A stretch of 64,000 nucleotides of DNA from the NCBI RefSeq assembly GCF_030227115.1, contig NZ_JASSUA010000005.1, positions 1 through 64,000 on the forward strand, written 5' to 3'. Within the stretch, counting starts at the first letter, position 1, and every line of letters begins with the position of its first letter. Below are positions 15,555 to 23,555 of this stretch, in pieces. The notes beneath the pieces are model-generated. The model did no database searches, was not told where the DNA came from, and saw only the letters and a program-made list of their open reading frames with translations. A program made the translations under genes and the position numbers. The DNA comes from Marinobacter sp. SS13-12 (GTDB lineage Bacteria > Pseudomonadota > Gammaproteobacteria > Pseudomonadales > Oleiphilaceae).

Positions 15555-16504
15555 ACAAGAAAGCAGGCTTGAAAGCTGCATTGGGGGGCAGCAAAAAGGA
15601 AACCACAGAAGCTAAAGTAGCCAGCAAACCCGTTGTCACTGCCGCGTCGGGCGAACTGTGCCGAGTGCTGATTTCCTCAATTCGGCCGGATCCCAATCAA
15701 CCGCGGGAGAAGTTCGACCCAGAGTTCATCCAGTCTCTGGCGCGCAAGCTTCAAAAGGACGGTCAGCATACACCAATTACTGTCGTGATGACCGGGGCCA
15801 ACCAATACAAGATCCGTAATGGTGAGAACCGCTGGAAAGCGGCACAAGAAGCGGGCTGGGAATACATCGATGCGATTATTTATGAATTCGAGCCCGAAGA
15901 GTTATCGGCCCCTGAACAGGCCGAAATTCTTCGTAAGCAGAAATCAGACAATGACGATCGCAGACCGCTAACACCATGGGAAGACATCAAAGCCTGCGCG
16001 CGCTATGTAGAGCTCTCTGGAAAGAAGCAGGGCGAAGCCGCCGAAGACCTGGATCTTTCCAAGACTGATCTGAGCAAACGACTGAAAATCTTCAACGGTC
16101 CCGAAGAAATTAAGAATCTTGTTCGTGCAGAAGCGTTAACGAACCTGAACACTCTCGGCAGCCTGGTGGAATTGTGGAAACTCGATCAGGAATCTGCCTC
16201 TGCCGAGGCTCAAACAATTCTCGAAACCGGCCAGATTGCCCCGGGAGCTGAAAAGAAATACGCAGCTCGCGTGAAAGCGCTTAAAGATGACGAGGAAGTA
16301 CCAGGCTCTAAGCCGGCGAAGAAAGAACCCGATCCCCAAACACCGAAACCTCAGACATTTTCCGCCAAGAAAGTGAATGTCGCTGAGAAGGGCGTTCTGG
16401 AAATTGAAGACGGCAAAGGCAACGCCATGCGATTTAAAGTTCCTAGAAGCTGGAAGAAAGACTGGGAAAAAATCGGTGAAGCGCTGTTTGGCGGTAAGTT
16501 ATGA
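15551..16504 (+). CDS. parB: ParB/KorB-like centromere-binding protein
   Basis: 317 residues. The ParB N-terminal domain is clear (LISSIRPDPNQPREKFDPEFIQSLA, then GENRWKAAQEAGW where most members have GERR), followed by a helix-turn-helix region (GEAAEDLDLSKTDLSKRLKIF) and a C-terminal part from about residue 250. It should bind a palindromic site and load at the centromere with ParA. The dispersed 16-bp dyads are its most likely targets, which would also make it a global regulator like KorB of RK2. That link is inference. Start overlaps the parA stop by four bases. Confidence 0.92.
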   Translation: MNKKAGLKAALGGSKKETTEAKVASKPVVTAASGELCRVLISSIRPDPNQPREKFDPEFIQSLARKLQKDGQHTPITVVMTGANQYKIRNGENRWKAAQEAGWEYIDAIIYEFEPEELSAPEQAEILRKQKSDNDDRRPLTPWEDIKACARYVELSGKKQGEAAEDLDLSKTDLSKRLKIFNGPEEIKNLVRAEALTNLNTLGSLVELWKLDQESASAEAQTILETGQIAPGAEKKYAARVKALKDDEEVPGSKPAKKEPDPQTPKPQTFSAKKVNVAEKGVLEIEDGKGNAMRFKVPRSWKKDWEKIGEALFGGKL

Positions 16505-16914
16505 GCGAAGAAAACAAAAAGCAAAGGGTAGGGGACGGCCGTGTGTTCTTTGCCCACGTACTGGCCGTCTTTGGTCCCCAAGAAAGCCATGACGTCACGG
16601 CTCAAAGAATTCTCGATGTGGGCAGGATCCGATACGGCGCCGAAAGAGACAACCTGAAAGGCAAGCACCTCAGATCCTGGGCTGACGGTACTCGTATCGT
16701 TCCCAAATGGGCGTATGCTGCCGCCCTGGACCTGGCGCTCGAAAACGGATTTGAGCCAACTGACGATGACCAGGCAATTGCGACCTGGAAGACCTGGCGC
16801 TCAGAAAGGCAAGAATTATCCGATGAACAGGCTTTCACCGAGTTCATGAGTTCCATCCCACTTTCCAAGTCACAGCGCGCAGCCGTGCAGACCTATGCGG
16901 GGTTAGGCGAATGA
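16501..16914 (+). CDS. Third gene of the par operon, unknown
   Basis: 137 residues, starting MSEENKKQRVGDGRVFFAHVLAVFGPQESHDVTAQRILDVGRIRYGAERDNLKGKHLRSWADGT in sense: a helical segment with a possible helix-turn-helix around residues 30-70. The C-terminal part ends KSQRAAVQTYAGLGE. No family recognised. Both ends are ATGA overlaps with parB and the KorA-like gene, so it is surely co-translated and probably serves partition or control. Confidence 0.75.
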   Translation: MSEENKKQRVGDGRVFFAHVLAVFGPQESHDVTAQRILDVGRIRYGAERDNLKGKHLRSWADGTRIVPKWAYAAALDLALENGFEPTDDDQAIATWKTWRSERQELSDEQAFTEFMSSIPLSKSQRAAVQTYAGLGE

Positions 16915-17516
16915 ATATCCACCCCCAATCCTTTGCTAAGGCTGTGAAGGCCGTCAAACCTTCCCAGGACATCAAGGATCGGGCGTACCAAGTTTTAGTG
17001 GAAGGTACACCGACCTTGGAGGTGTTCAAGCGCGATGCACCCAACGCCGAAAAGGAATACCAGGTTCTGGTTGAGCTGTTTAAACATTCTGTAGCGCCTA
17101 CGGAGCAGCCCATGTTCACTCAGCTGCAGCTGGTCTCGATCACTACAGAGTTTCGCTTCATCAAATATTGGGTATTCATGGCGCTGTCCCTCGTTCTCGT
17201 AGACGGCTACACCATGTCCCAGGTCGGACGTCTACTTGGGATGTCTCGACAGCAGGTAAACATCGGCGTCATCAGAGCCAAGGAGAAAGCGCTGTTTCTG
17301 GGCATCCTGGAAGACGCGCCGGATCTTGAGACGATCACGGTACAAATCCCGAAAACTGTTGCAAAGCAGGTTAAAGATTACGAACACGAATTTGCTAGCG
17401 CATCAGTGAAAGAGGGCGCCCAGAAGCGCCCTGTGTTCGCGATCCTTGATAATGACGATGCTGACCAGGTAGAGCGGTTTATTGCAGAACTTCAGAGCGC
17501 CAGAAAAAGCGCCTAA
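16911..17516 (+). CDS. TrfB/KorA-like transcriptional repressor
   Basis: 201 residues. About residues 85-125 hold a helix-turn-helix of TrfB/KorA type (LVLVDGYTMSQVGRLLGMSRQQVNIGVIRAKEKAL). A second, weaker similar stretch lies near residues 22-50 (AYQVLVEGTPTLEVFKRDA), and the C-terminal ~60 residues are acidic. KorA of RK2 is encoded in the korA-incC-korB operon and represses plasmid genes; the present par operon with a KorA-like last gene is the same logic in another order. Target sites are not known; the shared element before three promoters is one candidate. Confidence 0.75.
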   Translation: MNIHPQSFAKAVKAVKPSQDIKDRAYQVLVEGTPTLEVFKRDAPNAEKEYQVLVELFKHSVAPTEQPMFTQLQLVSITTEFRFIKYWVFMALSLVLVDGYTMSQVGRLLGMSRQQVNIGVIRAKEKALFLGILEDAPDLETITVQIPKTVAKQVKDYEHEFASASVKEGAQKRPVFAILDNDDADQVERFIAELQSARKSA

Positions 17517-17553
17517 CTCTTCCGGGCCGGGCTGGTGGCTTCACACGGGGCCA

Positions 17554-17569
17554 ATTTCCGGCCGGAAAC
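17554..17569. promoter_or_regulatory. 16-bp dyad, one mismatch (GC centre)
   Basis: ATTTCCGGCCGGAAAC, in the gap between the ends of the par operon and of the nuclease gene. Confidence 0.65.
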
Positions 17570-17589
17570 CACGCTTCATCCGATCAAAA

Positions 17590-18297
17590 TCAACCTCTAC
17601 ACTGCGCCAGGATTTCTTTAATCCTCTGGTATTCGTCAGGATTAGGTTCCAACCGGTATTTCAGAACAATTCTTGTAAATCTGGCCGTGTAACCACAACG
17701 ACCTTCCGGCGGTAACCATTGATCCGGCCCTCTATCGGATTTTGACTGATTCAGCGATTCGACGATCAACACATTCGCAGGATCATTGGCGAATGTCTCT
17801 TTTTGCTCGTCTGACCACTCTGAGGCCCCTCGGCGCCAACTCCAAAAGAGGGGGACCAGGTGATCGGCCTCAAGCTGTCGGGCATCGTGAATAACCTCAT
17901 TGGTGAACGGGCTGATCCAACGCCCAAAGAGGACCCTGCATTTGGACGCATCCGTAAAGCGCACGGGTGCCGTAGAGCGTTCGATAAGAAGCTCATTACG
18001 GGTGTCCTGACAGTCACGGTCTTCATCTGCCCATCCGTTTCCATAGTGAGCGCGACTGTAGACCTGAGCACCAATTTGCTGGCGCGTGGAACTGGTCCCT
18101 TTTGGCAGGCGGCCTCCAGACTGCGTACACCTTCGAAGACTCTCGAAGCCTTGGTAGTTTTTCACCACGTCGTACCAGGGGCTTTGCGGTCCATGACAGA
18201 TGCCCGAGCCAGACTTTTTGACCACATCGGCTGCCCCCATCAAGGGCAAAGCCGATAACACCAAGAAACATAACCAGACAGTCCATCGCTTAATCAC
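17590..18297 (-). CDS. Exported HNH-type (DUF1524-like) nuclease
   Basis: 235 residues. Residues 1-22 are a signal peptide (VWLCFLVLSALPLMGAADV). The catalytic region has LEADHLVPLFWSWRRGASEWSDEQ (the DH dyad near residue 146) followed by FANDPANVLIVESLNQSKSDRGPDQWLPP, the pattern of the DUF1524/GmrSD-like HNH group, in which secreted members degrade DNA. Cysteines (about seven in the mature part) suggest disulfides in the periplasm. Its ATG overlaps the kfrA stop, so it is translated with KfrA. Confidence 0.88.
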   Translation of the reverse strand: MIKRWTVWLCFLVLSALPLMGAADVVKKSGSGICHGPQSPWYDVVKNYQGFESLRRCTQSGGRLPKGTSSTRQQIGAQVYSRAHYGNGWADEDRDCQDTRNELLIERSTAPVRFTDASKCRVLFGRWISPFTNEVIHDARQLEADHLVPLFWSWRRGASEWSDEQKETFANDPANVLIVESLNQSKSDRGPDQWLPPEGRCGYTARFTRIVLKYRLEPNPDEYQRIKEILAQCRG

Positions 18298-19262
18298 GAC
18301 TTACCGCCTTTCTCCCTGCCGGTACTGGTTTCCTGTCCTTGTTTCTGGAGCTCTTCAAGCTGCTTCTTTAACTGTTTTATGTCTGCTTTCAATTCTTCGT
18401 TTTGGCTTTGGCTCGTTGCCAGCTTGGTCTCAAGCTGAGTTACCTTTGTTTCTGCGTCTTTTTGGGCAGCGCGGGCAGACTCCCGATCAACCTTGCGTTC
18501 CTCTGCCAGGGCCTCCGAAGCTTTCTTTTGGGCTTCGAGCTCTTTTACCTGACCCTGAGCTTCTGACAGTTCGTTTTTCACATCAGACACTTCCTGTTCC
18601 CGAGACTCCGCACTCGCTTTCCAACCATCACGCTGTTCGCGCAAATCGAATTTGTCACCCTCCAGGCTTTTATTGGCGTTTTTCAAACCAGCGACTTCGT
18701 CTTTCAGATCTTTGGTTTTTTCTTGCTCTTTACTCAGTTTTTGATCGGCAATCGCAAGTTCTTTTTCCAGACTCACCAGCCGGTTTCCGAGGGTTTTGTT
18801 CTCTTCGTTCGCTGTATTCAGCGCTCGTTTTGTCTGATCCAACTCGTCCTGCAACGCCCTTGCCTGGCTCTCCAGTTCATCAACCGCTGTAGCGGCATCG
18901 ATCAGCTCGGCCTCAGCGCTCTCCTGTTGTTCTTTGGCCGACTTCATCACATCGGCTACACGACGCTCCGCAGTCTTTACCGCTCGGTTGTTAAGATTCA
19001 GCGCCAAACTCCTAACCTGATCCAGAAATGAATCTGTCATTTCTGTCAGAGCTTCTTCAACTTCCACCGGCAAGTCTTGGACGGGCTGACTCTCAACCAC
19101 TTCCTGACTTTGCCGGAATTCCTCCCATACCCTCACCAGGCGGGAAGGATTGCCGCCTCCGATTTCCTTTCTCAGGGCGAAGCCAGTTACCCGCCGACCT
19201 TCGCTCAAAAGACGCTTGCCAGCCTCGATGATCTGTTCATCTTCAAATTCAGCAGGGCGCAT
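18294..19262 (-). CDS. kfrA: KfrA-like DNA-binding coiled-coil protein
   Basis: 322 residues. The N-terminal ~60 residues form the KfrA-type DNA-binding domain (EQIIEAGKRLLSEGRRVTGFALRKEIGGGNPSRLVRVWEEF). From about residue 100 to 310 it is an almost unbroken charged coiled coil. KfrA proteins of broad-host-range plasmids are autoregulators thought to form a bridge that aids segregation. The acidic, repeat-like helix fits that role. It is co-translated with the exported nuclease. Direct repeats before its start (19312-19349) are likely operator sites. Confidence 0.88.
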   Translation of the reverse strand: MRPAEFEDEQIIEAGKRLLSEGRRVTGFALRKEIGGGNPSRLVRVWEEFRQSQEVVESQPVQDLPVEVEEALTEMTDSFLDQVRSLALNLNNRAVKTAERRVADVMKSAKEQQESAEAELIDAATAVDELESQARALQDELDQTKRALNTANEENKTLGNRLVSLEKELAIADQKLSKEQEKTKDLKDEVAGLKNANKSLEGDKFDLREQRDGWKASAESREQEVSDVKNELSEAQGQVKELEAQKKASEALAEERKVDRESARAAQKDAETKVTQLETKLATSQSQNEELKADIKQLKKQLEELQKQGQETSTGREKGGKS

Positions 19263-19311
19263 AAAAACCTCGAATCAGTGGAATATGAGTCAATGATACC
19301 CTAAGATAATA

Positions 19312-19349
19312 AACAAAGAAACAAACAAATAAAGGAACAAAGAAATAAA
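19312..19349. promoter_or_regulatory. Direct repeats upstream of kfrA
   Basis: AACAAAGAAACAAA (19312-19325) and AACAAAGAAATAAA (19336-19349), 24 bases apart, in a purine-rich stretch before kfrA. Probable KfrA binding or promoter elements. Confidence 0.5.
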
Positions 19350-19554
19350 TAACAAGCCAGGATTATGTGAAATTTGTGAGGAGTTTCGAATAGAAAACCT
19401 GGATGGTGCGCATATCGGTATTGCCGCACTTGAGGCGAAAACCACTTACACCGAAGCCGCGTGGCGTTTTCATGCCACGGTTAGGATCCTGAGTCCAAAA
19501 ACCCGCGGGGAAGGGTGCATTCAAGGGAGTTGCCGGTGTGGCAAGACCTTTTCG

Positions 19555-19890
19555 GTGGCAGACTGGTCTTTCAGTTACTCCCTTGATGGCCTGGGTTTCA
19601 GGAGTTGGTGCATTGCCTGGATCCGATCCTATCTTCCCGGTGAAGTCACTTTCCCTTGGCTGGGTGGCGATCTGAGTTCTATTGACGCTAAAGATCGTGA
19701 GCGTAATAACGGTCGCCGGCGAGATCACTTCTGGAAACGTCACCTGGATTTAGGGCATGAAGGCCAGAGAAAGGGTTTCTTTCAGGTTGCCCTTAACGGT
19801 GATGGAGCCTTTGAAGCTCCCTGGGCAGAATTCGACTTTGATGCAAGCAGGGCAGGGTTTGTGGCCATTCCAATCAGCGAAGAGAAATAG
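19555..19890 (+). CDS. Open frame of uncertain status
   Basis: 111 residues from a GTG at 19555, but the frame is open without a stop from 19333 and contains a cysteine cluster upstream (GCIQGSCRCGKTFSVADWS), so the true gene may be longer and lack a conventional start. No ATG lies in frame before 19555. The codons look like coding sequence; no family is recognised. It could be a gene whose 5' end was cut off when the origin region was joined. The opposite strand is also open (19363-19743) but reads poorly. Confidence 0.35.
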   Translation: MADWSFSYSLDGLGFRSWCIAWIRSYLPGEVTFPWLGGDLSSIDAKDRERNNGRRRDHFWKRHLDLGHEGQRKGFFQVALNGDGAFEAPWAEFDFDASRAGFVAIPISEEK

Positions 19891-20780
19891 GTGGCCAGGC
19901 TCACTGAGGTTGCCTTTCATGGAAGGCTGGTCTTATTAATTCCTGAGAAAAGCGGACAACCTCATGTTTGCATTATTTCCTATTTACACAGTTATGTTTG
20001 TTTCTGGACGAATAAAGACTGCCAAAACAATACATTACCTGTTTTCAGGCAACCACGATGAAGACTCAGTAGATCTGATGAAGTAAAACGGCAACTCCAT
20101 GACGGTAAAATCGCATGGTCTGGACGGTTCCACGCAACTCCATGACGCAGTCCGGCAACCCAATGAAGGTCGGCCTCAGAAAGCGTTTTCTCACTAAAAG
20201 GCAACCCAATGACGGCTGTATAGGCACCTGTCAGGCTTTTTAGGCAACCTGATGACGGTTAACCTTCATTTTAAGCAACCAAATGACGGCCAAAGTCCGG
20301 AGATTTTTCATCCTGAAGGCAACTGAATGACGGTCGATCTCGGTTTCGGGGGTTTCGTAGCCTGGTACTAGCGTTTAACGGCAACCTGATGACGGCCTTA
20401 AAATCGATCTTAGCGAGTAACGGCAACTCAATGACGGTTAAATGTCTCTCCCAGGCAACCTGATGACGGTGGTTTCGATCTTTACTGGCCCAAAGCTACG
20501 CTAGAATGCTCGGTGTTGGGAAACTGCCCCCCTAAACGGCAACCAGATGAAGGCGAATCCAGCACAAGAAAGGGAAGGGCGGCTTCAGTAACAGCCCAAG
20601 CCCGCCCAATAATCGGGTAGGATCTATTGAATTACCCATCTTCACCGTCATTTGGTTACCAACGACCGTCATCAGGTTGCCTTTAACCTTCCTTGAGTTG
20701 CTTCTGATGCGTCGGGCTTGAAGCGATCTGACTTGGGTGATATTTGTTCAAACCATAATTTCATTCATTCGGGGATCGTC
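19891..20780. other. Vegetative replication origin region (iteron type)
   Basis: The gene-free stretch before the Rep_3 gene that contains the iteron array. I found no clear DnaA box by eye. The left part (19891-20040) holds nothing recognisable. Confidence 0.8.
20048..20681. repeat. Iteron array of the main origin
   Basis: A 16-base unit, GGCAACNNNATGACGG, occurs in direct orientation starting at 20048 (weak), 20090, 20133 (weak), 20153, 20200, 20243, 20274, 20318, 20380, 20422, 20454 and 20538, and in inverted orientation at 20645 and 20666. Spacing is irregular (20-84 bases). Arrays of this type before a Rep_3 gene bind the initiator; the inverted pair near the rep start is the normal place for autorepression. 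Confidence 0.93.
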
Positions 20781-21956
20781 GTGGGTCAAGCAGCTGAAGC
20801 CGGTCACCAGCTCGATTTAATTCCGCTTAACGAAAACACCCAAAAACTCCGGGTTGCGAAGGCCAATGCACTGGTTGAGGCGCAATTCGAGCTCACCAGC
20901 CAGGAACACAAACTTCTTTTGGTTGCCATGGCGCAAATCCGGAAGGACCAGACGCAGTTCCATGAACAGGTTTTTCAGGTCCAAGACCTGGTCGAACACC
21001 TGGAGCTCAACCCAAAGAATGCTTACAGAGACCTACGGCGCATTTCCAAAGGAATTATGAGTAAGCAGGTCACCATTCGGAACGACGACACCGGCGAGTG
21101 GCGCATGTACCAGTGGGTTTCCAAAGCTTACTGCGAGCGAGGTACCTTCGGCATCAAATTCAGTGAAGAGCTCAAGCCCTTCCTTATCGGCCTGGTAGGG
21201 CGGTTCACCCTCTACGAACTTGGCCGGATCCTCAAGATGAAGTCGAATTATGCCATTCGACTGTACGAGCTTTTCCAGCAATACCGTAAGTTCGGTAATC
21301 GGACCGTTGGCCTGGATCCAAAGCTTGCAGCTCGCAATGGTTGGGATAACTTCTCGAAATTGATGGGCTACAACCCGGAAACCTACGAAAGATTCGCCAA
21401 TCTCAATCAGAAGGTGCTTCAGCCGGCGATCGCTCAAATTGAGCAATTCACGGAGTTCAAAAAGGTTCACGTCAAAAAGATAAAGCACGGCCGTAAAACG
21501 GTTGCCTTAGAGTTCGAGTGGAAAACCATCGACACGCTTGAAGATCTTCCTAACCATCCGTTGTATTCAGACCTCAGGGCGCTCGGCGTCACCGACGCAT
21601 CATGTCGCCAGCTCTTTTCCCAATTTGATGAAGATCGGATCGTCAACAATCTTGCGCTGGCCAAAGCCCACCACCGAGCCCATACATTGAGCAACCCGGC
21701 CGGCTGGTTCGTGACGGCCGTGCGTGAGAATTATGCGGACCCTGAGCTGCCATTTGAAATCGAATCAACAGCAGCCAAGACCGCGGAGCCAAAACAAAAG
21801 CCGGATCATCCTTTGTTCGACGACTGCGCATCGCCGGCGGAATTCCGTAAATTGGTTGCCGCTGAGCAGGAGAGGGGCGAATCGTTCGCGACCTACTCCG
21901 AATTTCTAAACTATTCGGTCAATCAGCAGGTTGAGAAATTCCGGGCTGTCCCTTAG
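20781..21956 (+). CDS. rep: Rep_3-family replication initiator (RepB/RepA-like)
   Basis: 391 residues from the GTG at 20781 (GGGGATCGTC before it); the frame is open back to a TTG at 20718 without a ribosome site. The first winged helix spans about residues 15-120 (LNENTQKLRVAKANALVEAQFELTSQEHKLLLVAMAQI, LRRISKGIMSKQVTI) and the second about 130-250 (YELGRILKMKSNYAIRLYELFQQY, then YERFANLNQKVLQPAIAQI), the standard two-domain initiator. It binds the iterons and opens the origin. A C-terminal extension (about 280-391) is longer than in minimal members and contains QLFSQFDEDRIVNNLALAKAH. Confidence 0.95.
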   Translation: MGQAAEAGHQLDLIPLNENTQKLRVAKANALVEAQFELTSQEHKLLLVAMAQIRKDQTQFHEQVFQVQDLVEHLELNPKNAYRDLRRISKGIMSKQVTIRNDDTGEWRMYQWVSKAYCERGTFGIKFSEELKPFLIGLVGRFTLYELGRILKMKSNYAIRLYELFQQYRKFGNRTVGLDPKLAARNGWDNFSKLMGYNPETYERFANLNQKVLQPAIAQIEQFTEFKKVHVKKIKHGRKTVALEFEWKTIDTLEDLPNHPLYSDLRALGVTDASCRQLFSQFDEDRIVNNLALAKAHHRAHTLSNPAGWFVTAVRENYADPELPFEIESTAAKTAEPKQKPDHPLFDDCASPAEFRKLVAAEQERGESFATYSEFLNYSVNQQVEKFRAVP

Positions 21957-21962
21957 CCATAA

Positions 21963-22079
21963 TTGGCAGCCTTAACGTTCCGATATCGAAAAACAGATCT
22001 CGCCACTCAGGGTTTCACCGATAACATGGAAGAAAAGGATCGCCTCAACCTGGTTGCCGACCAGCTTCATAACATCTAA
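21963..22079 (+). CDS. Possible 38-codon gene between rep and the ATPase
   Basis: A TTG-started frame (AALTFRYRKTDLATQGFTDNMEEKDRLNLV... to TAA) fills the gap between rep and the AAA ATPase with codon-like sequence. There is no good ribosome site, so this is a weak call; an ATG inside would leave only 17 codons. Confidence 0.2.
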   Translation: MAALTFRYRKTDLATQGFTDNMEEKDRLNLVADQLHNI

Positions 22080-22091
22080 CCGAGATTGCTT

Positions 22092-23468
22092 ATGGCATTG
22101 GAAGGAATAAACAGCAAGAAGGAGTTGCACAGTTTCATTGCTAAACATCTCTCGCGTTCTCATCCCATCCGATCCCCGGAATTCCTTTTCGGTAGGGAAA
22201 AGGAACTGCGCCAGGTCGAGCGGGCTTTATACTCAGACGGGACTCACGTCTTCATTGTAGGGGACCGAGGGGTAGGGAAAACGTCAATCGCTACCATCGC
22301 TGCAACAAGCTTCCAAGAAGGATCAAAAGCCCACATTCATATTGACTGCTCCCCCAGGACCACCTTTGCGGGTATTGTCGCCAACATCGCCTACGAAGCT
22401 CTTAAACACTCCGGTATCTTCGAGCGAAGTAGTGAATCTGGGCACGGAACGTCTATCGCGCTGCTTGGCCTAAACATTGGGAAAAGTTTGAGTCAGGGCG
22501 TCCGGTTGGCTGACATTGAAACTGGTATCCGTGATGTCACCGATGCCGTGCGAGTGTTTAAATGGCTTGCAGACAATTATTCCGACCCAACGACCGTGGT
22601 CATCGATGAATTTGATCGTATTCGCGATCCAAATGAGCGCAACCGGTTCGCTGATTTAATTAAGCATTTTGGCAACCAGATGATCCCCGTAAAGCTGATT
22701 ATCACCGGCATTGCCACCAACGTGACAGACCTTATAGGCGAGCATCCATCCTGTGCCCGACAAATTGATTCAATTGATGTTCCGAAATTGAACTTCGACG
22801 ATCGCTGGCAGATTATTCGGGAACCGCTTAATAATTTGGACGTAACAATCGGGCGCGAGCTTGAAATCCGCATCGCATTGATCAGCGACGGTTATCCTTA
22901 TTACGTGCACCTGTTAACAGAGCGCCTTATATGGGAGCTCAATGATGATCCGAACCTCGTACACACAGTGAACGAAGATCACTTTCAGACAGCCCTTGGA
23001 GAAGCCATCGAGACTTGCTCTGCGGAATACAAAGTGCCTTACGAGAAAGCCGTGAACTCAATCCCGAACATTGAAGAAATCCTCTGGTCGACAGCCGACA
23101 CTGATTACATGGTCCGCACTGAAGAGGAGATGTTCGCATCGTATCTTGGGATTATGCGTCAGATTTCGCGCTCTCCAGTAAGTCGCGAGGAGTATAAAAA
23201 GGGTATTCTGAATTTGGCGAAACCATCCAATGGTCCAATTTTGCAGCGCGCTCAAAAACGAAAACCGATTTTTGATTATAAAGAGCGAATGTTGCGTGGG
23301 TATGTCCGCCTACAGGCTGAATCACATGGCGTTCGGTTATACAACGATTTGCAGAAGGATCCAAAACCCTTGTCAGCAAATGCTGCCAGTAGTCGTTACG
23401 GTTACAGGGCAAGCACGATTCCAAAGGAGGTCCGCTTTGCGAACGAATCTGGCCCAAAAGCCGATTAA
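22092..23468 (+). CDS. ORC/Cdc6-like AAA ATPase
   Basis: 458 residues from the ATG at 22092. Walker A is VGDRGVGKTS near residue 55; Walker B is TVVIDEFDRI near 165, followed by a sensor-like LIITGIATN; then comes a lid and winged-helix-like C-terminal half. The ATPase core resembles archaeal Orc1/Cdc6 and STAND-type ATPases often found on plasmids. It lies 130 bases after rep on the same strand, so a replication or partition accessory role is possible, but a defence or regulatory NTPase cannot be excluded. Confidence 0.75.
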   Translation: MALEGINSKKELHSFIAKHLSRSHPIRSPEFLFGREKELRQVERALYSDGTHVFIVGDRGVGKTSIATIAATSFQEGSKAHIHIDCSPRTTFAGIVANIAYEALKHSGIFERSSESGHGTSIALLGLNIGKSLSQGVRLADIETGIRDVTDAVRVFKWLADNYSDPTTVVIDEFDRIRDPNERNRFADLIKHFGNQMIPVKLIITGIATNVTDLIGEHPSCARQIDSIDVPKLNFDDRWQIIREPLNNLDVTIGRELEIRIALISDGYPYYVHLLTERLIWELNDDPNLVHTVNEDHFQTALGEAIETCSAEYKVPYEKAVNSIPNIEEILWSTADTDYMVRTEEEMFASYLGIMRQISRSPVSREEYKKGILNLAKPSNGPILQRAQKRKPIFDYKERMLRGYVRLQAESHGVRLYNDLQKDPKPLSANAASSRYGYRASTIPKEVRFANESGPKAD

Positions 23469-23555
23469 CTTTGCCCATTGGCACATGACAGGTTGAGCAC
23501 TTTGGTTTCTTGGGGGGATCACCTTTTTAATCAACAAAACGCGTGAGTTGACTAC

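Noticed and set aside
18200..18892. Plus-strand frame of 230 residues
   Set aside because: Complement of the kfrA coiled coil; its composition simply mirrors the Glu/Lys/Gln-rich codons.
20048..20553. Regular repeats that might suggest a CRISPR array
   Set aside because: Units are 16 bases with irregular spacing and lie before a Rep_3 gene; they are iterons.
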